Shown here piece by piece: positions 50,290 to 58,658 of a stretch of 64,000 nucleotides of DNA (its first letter is position 1; every line of letters starts with the position of its first letter). The DNA lies in assembly GCA_963704155.1 (NCBI GenBank), contig CAVPHF010000013.1:1-64000 (forward strand), given 5' to 3'. The stretch is from Thiohalocapsa sp963704155 (GTDB taxonomy: Bacteria; Pseudomonadota; Gammaproteobacteria; Chromatiales; Chromatiaceae). A program made the translations under genes and the position numbers. The notes under the pieces are model-generated. The model worked only from the letters and a program-made list of their open reading frames with translations. It was not told where the DNA came from and did no database searches.

Positions 50290-51911
50290 GGCGATTTCGG
50301 TTCGGGCACCGGCTTCAGATCCGGGGGCCTGCGAAACGCGGTGGCCTGCTCGAAGGCGTACGCGAGCGCAAGCAGCCTCGGCTCATTATAGGCGGCGCCG
50401 ACCAGAGAAAGCCCCAGAGGCAGACCCTCGCGCGTGAAGCCCATCGGCAGCGTTATCTCGGGCAGACCGGCAGCCGAGGCCAGGTAGGCCGGGCGCTTTG
50501 GATCATCGACATCACAGTCGTAACTGGTGTCGTACGCCGACCACAAGGAAGCCGCTGGACAGAGCATGGTCGGCAGCACCAATGCATCCAGATTTTTTTC
50601 CTGCATTAGGTCGGCGACGGCCGCGCGAACGCGCGGCAGCCGCTCGGACAGGACGTACAGGTATTCGAGGCTCGCCAGCCCGCGGGCTTCCAAGGCCCTT
50701 TGCAGATGGGCTAGCCGACCCGGATGCATCGGTGTGTCAGAACCGGCGATCAGCGGTGAACGACTCATATTCAGCAAGCCGGCGAGATCGCGCGGCATGC
50801 CGGACTCGGTGTTGATCAGGTAGGCATTGATCTGGTCACGAAATTCGGTCTCGACCACCGTCGACAGCATGGCGCCGGCGTCGGCGACGAGTTCCGCCGG
50901 GAGCGCAACCTCGAGGATCTCAGCGCCCTTGGACTTGAGCGTCTTCAGAGCCTGACGAAAGGCCGCGTCCACCTCGCGATTGCCGCCGCTGTAGCCGCCG
51001 GGCAAGCCGAGCCGCGCCCCCTTCAGGGCCTGGTCGTCAAGGTCACTGGTGTAATCGCCGATTTGCCGCAACCCGCCGTCGGTCGTCCAAGGATCGGCCG
51101 GATCGACGCCGGCCATGACACCGAGCAGGATCGCCGCATCGCGCACCGATCGCGCCACCGGTCCGGTCACATCGAGCGATAGTGACGTCGGGATCACCCC
51201 GCCGCGGCTCGTCAGCCCGAGCGTCGGTCGAATACCGACTAGCCCCGACACCGCCGCCGTGCCGCGCAGCTCCCCCAGCGTATCGGTGTCGACACCGAGT
51301 ACCGCCAGTCCAGCCGCCAACGCGGGGCCAACGCCGGAGCCGGATGGCGAACGGCGCTGATTGTAGGCGTTCAGAGTCTGGCCGGCGGCAGAGCTGTAAC
51401 CCGGACGCCCATCGGCCAGCGTCAACTCGTTCAGATTGGCCTTGCCGATAACGATGGCGCCGGCCTCACGCAGACGCGCGACCACAAAGGCATCATGCAA
51501 AGGCGCATGACCCCGCAATGCCGCTGAACCACCGGTCGTGGGCAGGTCGGCCGTGTTGATGTTGTCCTTGACGACCACCGGGATGCCGTGCAAGGGCGCT
51601 CGGGGCGCCTCGTCCGGTCGTGTGGCAACCAGCGCCTTGGCAGTGGCGAGCGCCTGCCCATTGATCGCGATCAGACTGCCCAGTGCCGGGCCAGACGCGT
51701 CGATCTCGGCGATGCGCTGGAGGGTCGCGCGGATCAACTCCTCTGCGCTCAGCGTGCCGGCCGCAAAGGCGGCGTGGATGGCGGGCATCTCGGCATCGAC
51801 CAGCTCGAGGGTATCGGGCTCGCACCTTATCGGCCCGCTCGACAGGAGCGCGAGGATCCCGGCAAGCAGGCTCAGCATGAGGGCTGGCGTACGGCGAGCG
51901 GGTGTCGTCAT
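50286..51911 (-). CDS. Amidase-signature protein with the catalytic serine replaced
   Basis: A 541-residue member of the amidase signature fold with a hydrophobic N-terminus (about 8-25) that may be a signal or anchor. Lys115 (VVVKDNIN) and the cis-serine Ser190 (SPSGSG) are in place. The nucleophile motif, normally T-D-x-G-G-S-I-R, reads TDTLGELRG, with Glu214 exactly 24 residues after Ser190 where the nucleophilic serine should be. Hydrolysis by the usual Ser-Ser-Lys mechanism is therefore not expected. It may be a pseudo-enzyme, binding protein or altered enzyme. It starts 1 base after the stop of the U32 gene and is probably co-transcribed. Confidence 0.88.
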   Translation of the reverse strand: MTTPARRTPALMLSLLAGILALLSSGPIRCEPDTLELVDAEMPAIHAAFAAGTLSAEELIRATLQRIAEIDASGPALGSLIAINGQALATAKALVATRPDEAPRAPLHGIPVVVKDNINTADLPTTGGSAALRGHAPLHDAFVVARLREAGAIVIGKANLNELTLADGRPGYSSAAGQTLNAYNQRRSPSGSGVGPALAAGLAVLGVDTDTLGELRGTAAVSGLVGIRPTLGLTSRGGVIPTSLSLDVTGPVARSVRDAAILLGVMAGVDPADPWTTDGGLRQIGDYTSDLDDQALKGARLGLPGGYSGGNREVDAAFRQALKTLKSKGAEILEVALPAELVADAGAMLSTVVETEFRDQINAYLINTESGMPRDLAGLLNMSRSPLIAGSDTPMHPGRLAHLQRALEARGLASLEYLYVLSERLPRVRAAVADLMQEKNLDALVLPTMLCPAASLWSAYDTSYDCDVDDPKRPAYLASAAGLPEITLPMGFTREGLPLGLSLVGAAYNEPRLLALAYAFEQATAFRRPPDLKPVPEPKSP

Positions 51912-53225
51912 CTAGAGCGCACGCGTGATCAACCCGAGTGCCGCGTCGGCATGCGGCAGCTCCAACCGCACGCGCCAGCCGGAGCCGGGTGCGACATCGA
52001 TAGGGTCACCCTCCAGGTTGGTCAGTCGTTGCAGCCGGAAGCGCACCGCGCCAGAGGGTGTCAGCAGCTCGAGTTCGTCGCCGACACCAAAACGGTTCTT
52101 GACATCGATCTCGGCGAGGCCGCTGGCAACATCGACGCCGACGACTTCGCCGACGAAGATGCTGCGTTGATCGCGCGAGGCACCATCATCGTAATTCTGA
52201 AGCTCGGACGGCGCGTGCCGCCGATAGAAGCCTTCGGTGTAGCCGCGATTGGCCAGCCCCTCCAGCTGAACGAGCAGATCACGCTTGAAGGGCCGGCCGG
52301 CCGCCGCGTCGTCGATGGCCTGCCGATAGACCCAAGTGGCGCGTGCGGTGTAGTAATGCGACTTTGTGCGGCCCTCGATCTTCAGGCAGTCGATGCCGAT
52401 CGCGGCGAGCCGCTCGACGTGCTCGACCGCACGCAGGTCCTTTGAGTTCATAATGTAGGTGCCGTTCTCGTCCTCGAACACCGGCATGTATTCGCCCGGA
52501 CGTTCTGCCTCCTCCAACAGCCAGACCTCGTCGGCATCCGGGTGACGGCGATCGCCCTTGGCCGTGTCCGCATGTACGGCGCCGGGTTCGTGCGGATGGC
52601 GCGGGCTGCCAACCCGATACTGCCACCGGCAGGCATTGGTGCAGCTGCCCTGATTCGCGTCTCGACGATTGAAATACCCGGACAACAGACAGCGGCCCGA
52701 GTAGGCAATGCAGAGCGCGCCGTGCACGAAGACCTCCAACTCGATGTCCTGGCAGGCCGCGCGGATCTCGGCGATCTCGGCGAGTGACAGCTCGCGCGAC
52801 AGAATCACGCGCCGAACGCCCTGTTGCTGCCAGAAACGCACCGCGGCGGCATTGGTCGTGTTGGCCTGAACCGACAGATGGATATCGAGATCGGGCCAGC
52901 GCTCACGCACCAACAAGATCAAGCCCGGATCGGCCATGATCAACGCATCCGGCGCCAGCGCCACCACCGGCGCGATGTCCTCGACGAAGGTCCGCAGCTT
53001 GGCCCCATGCGGCATGACATTCGCGGCGAGATAGAAGCGCCGTCCGAGCTGGTGGGTCAGCGCGATCCCCTCGGCGAGTCGTTCCAGATCGAAATCGTTG
53101 TTGCGCACTCGCAGGCTGTAGCGCGGCACCCCGGCGTAAACCGCGTCGGCACCATAGGCAAGCGCATAGCGAAGGTTCTTCAGGGTACCGGCAGGTGCCA
53201 GCAATTCTGGGGTGCGGATAGGCAT
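51912..53225 (-). CDS. U32-family tRNA hydroxylation protein (TrhP/YegQ type)
   Basis: A 437-residue member of the U32 family. It begins PELLAPAGTLKNLRYALAYG, has a TIM-barrel core, and shows the four-cysteine cluster-type motif (HGALCIAYSGRCLLSGYF, GSCTNACRWQY). In E. coli the YegQ/TrhP protein takes part in prephenate-dependent hydroxylation of tRNA wobble uridine. Older annotation calls the family peptidase. The product is of normal length. The assignment to TrhP rather than RlhA or UbiU/V rests on its size and N-terminus. Confidence 0.9.
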   Translation of the reverse strand: MPIRTPELLAPAGTLKNLRYALAYGADAVYAGVPRYSLRVRNNDFDLERLAEGIALTHQLGRRFYLAANVMPHGAKLRTFVEDIAPVVALAPDALIMADPGLILLVRERWPDLDIHLSVQANTTNAAAVRFWQQQGVRRVILSRELSLAEIAEIRAACQDIELEVFVHGALCIAYSGRCLLSGYFNRRDANQGSCTNACRWQYRVGSPRHPHEPGAVHADTAKGDRRHPDADEVWLLEEAERPGEYMPVFEDENGTYIMNSKDLRAVEHVERLAAIGIDCLKIEGRTKSHYYTARATWVYRQAIDDAAAGRPFKRDLLVQLEGLANRGYTEGFYRRHAPSELQNYDDGASRDQRSIFVGEVVGVDVASGLAEIDVKNRFGVGDELELLTPSGAVRFRLQRLTNLEGDPIDVAPGSGWRVRLELPHADAALGLITRAL

Positions 53226-53319
53226 TTGGGGGTGAGTGTCGAGGGCCGAGGGTATGCGACCGACAGGGCGACGATCAGGGCCCGCGTCGCCACTCGGTAC
53301 GCGGTACGCGGTACTTCCC

Positions 53320-54531
53320 TTAGTGTAACTCGACTTCGAACGTTACCCGTTCGGGCGTGCCGAGCAGCGTCTTTCGCATGACTTCCACCGGCAGCTTCTG
53401 ACCCGGATTGCTGTCCATCAGCGCAATTCGGATGTCGGCATAGCTGTCGATGGCGTTGTCGCCGACGCGCACGATGCGATCGCCCTGCTTAACGCCCGCA
53501 GCCTCGGCGCCGCTGTTATTCGCGAAACCCTTGATGCCCAATCCGTCGCCCTCGGACTCGGTGTCGAGCATGACGCCGAGCAGGCCGGTCGCTGGCAGGT
53601 CGACAGGCCGCGGATAGAGCACGAAGTCTGCCATCGCGGGGTCGAAGGGCCGCACGGCGCCATTGATGATGGTCGCCGCGGGGACGTCGAGCCGCCGCTT
53701 GACGCGCGACGGAATGCCGCGTCCGTACTCGACGTGACCGGCGCCGGCCAGCACGACGAGCGTCTTGTCGGGGTTTGCATCGAGCCAGCGCGCCGCGCGC
53801 TCGGCCATGCCCTCGTCCCACAGCAACTGAACGTCGAGAAAGTGCTCGAACTCGGCGTCCTCCCCCTTTGGATGCATGTCAAAGACCGACTTCATGTAGC
53901 GGCGATAGTCCTCGTCGTCGCGGTCGATGTCTCGCGGAATACGCGCCCGCTGCGCCTCGTCGAGCGAATCGATACCGGCATCGCCGACCTTGTCAGTGAT
54001 CTCCCGCTCGATGTTCAGCGCGATCAGCGGAATACCGTGCTCGCGCGCGAAGCGCAGGATGGGCCGGTATAAACGGTAGTCGAAACGCCAACGCTCGAAG
54101 TACTCGGTCTTGCGCAGCAGCTCCGCCTCGCCCAGCTCGCCGGCGATGAAGGCATCGAGGTAGGGCTGGAAAGGCTGCTGAAAGAACTCCATGCCAATGC
54201 CGATGGTCTTGCCGCTGGCGTGCAAGCCACGGACGATGGCGAGTTGGTTGAGATGATCCTCATAGCTGTCGTGCGTTTCGCCAACGAAGACGACCCGACG
54301 GTCGGCAAGCCGCGCCAGCAGCGCATCGATCCCGGTGACCGTCGCCGAATCAATCACGGCGGTCTCTGGCGGCGCGATCTCGTCGCTGCCGGGCAGCAGC
54401 GCCCGCTGTTCGGCCAGCGCCGGCAGAGCGGCCAGAGCGAGACCCGCGACAAGGACCGAAAGGCGAGCGACGCGGAGACCTGCGACCAGGCGACCGACTG
54501 CTCGATTTGTAAGTGTTTTGTTTGAAATCAT
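53320..54531 (-). CDS. ChaN-family haem-binding-like protein with C-terminal PDZ domain
   Basis: The 403-residue product has a signal peptide (hydrophobic to ALPALAEQ, about residue 40) without a lipobox cysteine, so it is probably soluble in the periplasm rather than a lipoprotein. The ChaN-like part (about 65-300) has VVFVGETHDSYEDHLNQL and AGAGHVEYGRGIP with the family's conserved histidines, associated with haem or iron uptake. A PDZ domain (about 310-403) follows. It is divergent from an M1-like peptidase, with 111 bp between starts; the two may work together on haem-bound proteins or peptides. Confidence 0.85.
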   Translation of the reverse strand: MISNKTLTNRAVGRLVAGLRVARLSVLVAGLALAALPALAEQRALLPGSDEIAPPETAVIDSATVTGIDALLARLADRRVVFVGETHDSYEDHLNQLAIVRGLHASGKTIGIGMEFFQQPFQPYLDAFIAGELGEAELLRKTEYFERWRFDYRLYRPILRFAREHGIPLIALNIEREITDKVGDAGIDSLDEAQRARIPRDIDRDDEDYRRYMKSVFDMHPKGEDAEFEHFLDVQLLWDEGMAERAARWLDANPDKTLVVLAGAGHVEYGRGIPSRVKRRLDVPAATIINGAVRPFDPAMADFVLYPRPVDLPATGLLGVMLDTESEGDGLGIKGFANNSGAEAAGVKQGDRIVRVGDNAIDSYADIRIALMDSNPGQKLPVEVMRKTLLGTPERVTFEVELH

Positions 54532-54642
54532 CGTATTCGAAATCAGGACAGGTTCTATTTCGATTGGCGGCGTTGTGCACCATATTATGGGGCTATCGCG
54601 CGGGAATTCCGCCAGCGCTCCCCACTCTCCACCTGGACGACC

Positions 54643-56847
54643 ATGCCAACATCTGCGAAGTTCCTGAGCTGCCTTTGCCTGCTAGCCGGTCTCGCCGCAG
54701 CACAGACCCTCGTCGCCGGTGACATGCTGATCGGCCACGACATCGAAGCGACTATCGTACCCGACACCGGCACCATCTCCGCCACCGACACCCTGATGCT
54801 GCCCGATGACAGGCTTCAGGTCAGCTTTTGGCTCCACGACGGCCTCGAACCAAAGGTGCACGCAGGCGATGCGGTCATCGAGCGTATCGGAATCGACGGC
54901 CATCTGGCTCGCTACCGGCTGACGCGCAAGGGCGCGCACCCGGTGACGCTGCGCTATGCCGGGCGCATCCAACACCCGATGCGTAGGGTGTCTGAGGGCA
55001 TGGGTCGCGACCGGATGGAATTGATCGGTACCATCGACCAGGACGGCGTGTTTCTGAATGGCTACAGCGGCTGGTATCCGAAGGTTCCAGATGCCCTGGT
55101 GCACTTTGAGCTGTCGCTGACGCTGCCGCTCGGCTGGCTGGCCGTCTCGCAGGGTGCCGGCCCCGAGGTCGAGGACACCGGCCGGGACCTGCGTGTCCTC
55201 TGGCGTGAGGACCAGCCGCAGGATGAGATTCACCTCAGCGCCGGACGCTACAAGTTGTATCGCAAGCCGACAGGACACGGCGAGGCGCAGGCCTATCTGC
55301 GTCTGCCCGACGACGCGCTTGCCGACCGCTATCTGGACGCGACCGAGCGTTACCTGAGCCGCTACAGCAAGCTCATCGGCGAGTATCCCTACGCCAAGTT
55401 TGCCCTGGTCGAGAATTTTTGGGAGACCGGCTACGGCATGCCGTCGTTCACCTTGCTCGGCTCTCGGGTGCTGCGCTTGCCCTTCATACTGCACAGCTCC
55501 TATCCGCACGAAATCCTGCACAACTGGTGGGGCAACGGCGTCTTCGTCGATTATCAGTCAGGCAACTGGAGCGAAGGACTCACGGCCTATCTGGCGGATC
55601 ATCTGAATCGGGAGATCGAAGGTCGCGGCGCCGATTATCGCCGCGACCAACTCAAGGCCTATGCGGACTATGTCGCCGAGGGCAAAGACTTCCCGTTGAC
55701 AGAGTTCCGCGGCCGCCACGGCTCCGCATCCCAGGCCATCGGCTACGGCAAGATGCTGATGACCGCACATATGCTGCGTGTGATGCTCGGCGACGATGCA
55801 TTCCGGCGCGGGCTGCAGCGATTCTACGAACAGAACCGCTTCAGCATCGCGGGCTTCGACCAACTGCGTCTGGCCATGGAAGTCGCCGGCAACCGCGACC
55901 TATCCGCGTTCTTCGAAAGCTGGACCGAACGCACGGGAGCGGCCGAACTCAATCTCGGCCGCGTGCGTTTCGCACGCGAGGCCAACGGCAGTTATCGCGT
56001 CAGCGGCAGTGTCCACCAAGCGCAGGCAGACCCGGCCTTCCCGATGACCGTTCCGATCGTCGTGCACGGCGAACGCGGCCGGCCGCAGGTGGTCGATGCG
56101 GTCTTCGACGGACGCAGCGCCCAATTCGAGGCCACCCTGCCAGCGGCGCCGGTGCGCCTTGCCGTCGACCCGCGCTTCGAGACCTTCCGCCAGTTGCTGC
56201 CCGAGGAATCACCGACGTCGCTCAGCAACCTGTTCGGCGCCGACGCCGGTCTGATGCTGATCCCGGCCGCCGCGCCGGCTGAACTGCGGAGCGCCTATCG
56301 GGCGGCGGCGCAAGTCTGGCAGCAGGGCCATCCGAACTGGGAGACCGCGCTCGATAGCGACTACGACAGCCTGCCGAAGGATGTGCCGGTCTGGCTGTTC
56401 GGCTGGGAAAACCGCTTCATAGGAGAATTCGACGATGCAAGCGACGGCTTCGCGTTAGATCCCGATCAGCGCGCGCTGACGCTGAATGGCACCCGGTACG
56501 ACGGCCGCCAGGCGCCGCCTGAGACGGTTGACGACAGCGGCCTGAGCCTTGCCTTGACCGCCGGCCGAGGCGCGCAGCCGCTCGGCTGGGTCGCCGCAGC
56601 GCGGGCGGATGCACTCCCTGGCCTGGCGCGCAAGCTCCCGCATTACGGCAAGTATGGCTTCTTGGTCTTTAGCGGGAGCGCCCCGGACAATCAGCTCAAG
56701 GGCCAATGGCCGGCAAACGACTCGGCGTTGATGTATTGGTTCACCGAGACACGACCGACCTTGGCCGTGCCTCCGCGCGCGCCGCTGATACGCGATTACG
56801 GCCTTGCGCCTTCGCCTGGTAGAGACGGGCGTCGGCCCTCAGGATGA
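54643..56847 (+). CDS. Exported M1-like zinc aminopeptidase
   Basis: A 734-residue gluzincin with a signal peptide (MPTSAKFLSCLCLLAGLAAA). The zinc site is complete: HEILH at 289-293 in HEILHNWWGNG and Glu311 in NWSEGLTAYL, the HExxH-x18-E spacing of M1 enzymes. The exopeptidase GxMEN-type loop is only loosely matched by TGYGMPSFTLLG, so it may not act as a plain aminopeptidase. The C-terminal region (about 520-734) is not recognised. Its 3' end overlaps the convergent diguanylate cyclase gene by 107 bp, so one of the last few dozen codons must serve both strands. Confidence 0.9.
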   Translation: MPTSAKFLSCLCLLAGLAAAQTLVAGDMLIGHDIEATIVPDTGTISATDTLMLPDDRLQVSFWLHDGLEPKVHAGDAVIERIGIDGHLARYRLTRKGAHPVTLRYAGRIQHPMRRVSEGMGRDRMELIGTIDQDGVFLNGYSGWYPKVPDALVHFELSLTLPLGWLAVSQGAGPEVEDTGRDLRVLWREDQPQDEIHLSAGRYKLYRKPTGHGEAQAYLRLPDDALADRYLDATERYLSRYSKLIGEYPYAKFALVENFWETGYGMPSFTLLGSRVLRLPFILHSSYPHEILHNWWGNGVFVDYQSGNWSEGLTAYLADHLNREIEGRGADYRRDQLKAYADYVAEGKDFPLTEFRGRHGSASQAIGYGKMLMTAHMLRVMLGDDAFRRGLQRFYEQNRFSIAGFDQLRLAMEVAGNRDLSAFFESWTERTGAAELNLGRVRFAREANGSYRVSGSVHQAQADPAFPMTVPIVVHGERGRPQVVDAVFDGRSAQFEATLPAAPVRLAVDPRFETFRQLLPEESPTSLSNLFGADAGLMLIPAAAPAELRSAYRAAAQVWQQGHPNWETALDSDYDSLPKDVPVWLFGWENRFIGEFDDASDGFALDPDQRALTLNGTRYDGRQAPPETVDDSGLSLALTAGRGAQPLGWVAAARADALPGLARKLPHYGKYGFLVFSGSAPDNQLKGQWPANDSALMYWFTETRPTLAVPPRAPLIRDYGLAPSPGRDGRRPSG

Positions 56848-57739
56848 GCGAATCGAGGTCTGTCGCATCCGCCGGGTAACAGGCCAAGCCGCCGCTCAAG
56901 GTGACGCCGCGTCGTTCCTGCACTTCCGGACCCGCGAAATCGGTCGCCTGTACCTTGCGCCGGACGCGCTCGGCAAATACACAGGCCTCCTTGTGTTCGG
57001 CACCGTAGAGCAGTGCGATGAACTCTTCACCGCCGTAACGCGCCATAATGTCGCCGCGGCGACCACTGCGTCTGAGCAGCTGCCCCACCTGAACCAGCAC
57101 TTCATTGCCGGCCTGGTGGCCGTAGCGGTCGTTGTAGGGCTTGAATTCATCAATGTCGAACATGATGACCGCAAGAATATCGCCCGTCTTGGCCGCGCGC
57201 TCGAGTTCCAAACCGAGGCGTTCAATGAAGAACCCGAGATTGTATAACTGGGTGAGCTGGTCGGTGATCGCACGATGATGATGCTGCGACACCTGCGCCG
57301 TGAGACAGCGCACCGTCTGCACCTGTTGCATCAACAAGAGCTCGAGACTCTCAGGATGGCGATGCAGCAGGGAGCGAAAGTCGGCCGCCGAATAGCGCGT
57401 CACGACCGAGTCGAGCGCCGCGCGGATGCCGGCGGAGCGACCACCGCCGTCCAGGCAAGAGACCTCGCCGAGCAGTGTGCCTGGGTCGAGGCGCCGCAGC
57501 ACGATGATATGTTCACAGTCCGGGCTCGCCGAGACCACCTCTAGCGCGCCCTCGCGTAGGATGACCACCGAATCGGCGCGGTCGCCTTCCCGCCATAGAC
57601 AGTCGCCTGCCGCAAGACGATGTGTCACGCCGGCGCCCTCGCGCGTGAGCAGATCGACAAGTGACTCACCGCGGCCGCTCGCCCAGCCGGTCGCCGGTTG
57701 CGGGTCCGACCGCCGGCTTGTGGAGGCGCCTGTCTTCAA
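56741..57739 (-). CDS. Diguanylate cyclase with N-terminal cyclic-nucleotide-binding domain
   Basis: It makes the second messenger cyclic di-GMP. A cNMP-binding domain (about 38-150; LAAGDCLWREGD, LDPGTLLGEVSCLDG) precedes a GGDEF domain (about 155-320). The active site reads GGEEF and the inhibitory RxxD site (RRGD) stands five residues before ARYGGEEF's start, so product inhibition is likely. There is no membrane segment. The protein would couple another nucleotide or a ligand to c-di-GMP output. The C-terminal part overlaps the M1-like gene. A LuxR-type regulator gene lies 171 bp upstream on the same strand. Confidence 0.92.
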   Translation of the reverse strand: MKTGASTSRRSDPQPATGWASGRGESLVDLLTREGAGVTHRLAAGDCLWREGDRADSVVILREGALEVVSASPDCEHIIVLRRLDPGTLLGEVSCLDGGGRSAGIRAALDSVVTRYSAADFRSLLHRHPESLELLLMQQVQTVRCLTAQVSQHHHRAITDQLTQLYNLGFFIERLGLELERAAKTGDILAVIMFDIDEFKPYNDRYGHQAGNEVLVQVGQLLRRSGRRGDIMARYGGEEFIALLYGAEHKEACVFAERVRRKVQATDFAGPEVQERRGVTLSGGLACYPADATDLDSLILRADARLYQAKAQGRNRVSAARAEARPRSVVSR

Positions 57740-57910
57740 GGCTGCTGGACTTCAGTCGACGCCGAGTTGTCGCGGCCGCGGTAGTAATGGTAATGGACCT
57801 GCCGCTCGGCGAGGTGCCAGACGGGCGCAACTCGTGCCGACGGTGCCCGTGGGTGCGGCAGCGGGCACCTATGATGGCGCATTGCCGGCGCAGGGACCAA
57901 CGGGGCCGGG

Positions 57911-58537
57911 CTAAGCGCAACGCTGATCATCGTCACCGCCGTGCAGGGTCACGGCATATCTAACCAGCTCTGCCTGAGAGTCCAGGCCCAACTTGGACAT
58001 CATGCGCCGTCGGTAGGTGTCGACCGTCTTGGTGCTGATCCCCATGGCCTCGGCCACCTCGCGGGCGCGCTTACCCGCGGCCAGTTGCCGAAGCACCACC
58101 CGCTCGCGCCGCGACAGCAGACGCTTCTCCGGACCGCTCAAGATCTGCGACGCGTCCGGAAGGCAGGTCTGTCCAGACATTAGGTCGCGAATCGTCTGAG
58201 CTAGACTTTGAACCGATTGATCCTTCCGCACGTAGCCTTGCACACCGGCCTCGACCATCTGCGAGACGAACGGTCTCTCGCCCTGCGCGGACAAGGCAAT
58301 GACCCGCGTGCGCGGCAGTAACTTGACGATACACGCCGCTGCGTCGATACCGTTCAGGCGCGGCATAGAGATATCCATTAGCACGATGTCCGGCTTCCAA
58401 GCCTGCGCCAGCGTGATCGCCTCATCGCCATCCGAGGCGTAGGCGACGACTTCGATATCGGACTCCCGCGACAGCAGTGCGCCCAGTCCGTCGCGCACCA
58501 TCTTATGATCGTCCGCCAACAGCACCTTGATGCCCAT
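57911..58537 (-). CDS. NarL/LuxR-type response regulator
   Basis: A 208-residue two-component regulator. The receiver domain (1-120) has the acidic pair in LLADDHKMVRDGL, the phospho-acceptor Asp in VLMDISMPRLNG and a Lys in YVRKDQSVQ. A LuxR-type helix-turn-helix (about 140-200; LSRRERVVLRQLAAGKRARE, ISTKTVDTYRRRMMSKLGL) binds DNA. The ATG at 58537 has GGGAGCAGGA upstream; the frame is open to 58621. No sensor kinase gene is adjacent, so its partner is unknown. Confidence 0.93.
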   Translation of the reverse strand: MGIKVLLADDHKMVRDGLGALLSRESDIEVVAYASDGDEAITLAQAWKPDIVLMDISMPRLNGIDAAACIVKLLPRTRVIALSAQGERPFVSQMVEAGVQGYVRKDQSVQSLAQTIRDLMSGQTCLPDASQILSGPEKRLLSRRERVVLRQLAAGKRAREVAEAMGISTKTVDTYRRRMMSKLGLDSQAELVRYAVTLHGGDDDQRCA

Positions 58538-58658
58538 GTTCCTGCTCCCACTCTGCGCTTGGCGCACTGCCCAACGGCTCACATCAAGCGTATATGCCGT
58601 TGGCTCTGACCAGCGCTGCACTCCAGAATCGAGATTAACTCTTTTCAGCGCCTTGCTG

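Noticed and set aside
50283..50300. Shared TTAAGGCGATTTC near 17670 and 50287, suggesting another copy of the palindrome
   Set aside because: Only 13 bp match, with no inverted arm, and the second site lies at the end of coding sequence; probably chance.
53295..53316. Short tandem CGCGGTA-type units near the ChaN gene stop
   Set aside because: Only two to three units of 7 bp; too short to be more than simple sequence.
57661..57963. 100-codon plus-strand frame between the cyclase and regulator genes
   Set aside because: It is antisense to both neighbours at its ends, with arginine-rich shadow composition and no ribosome-binding site.
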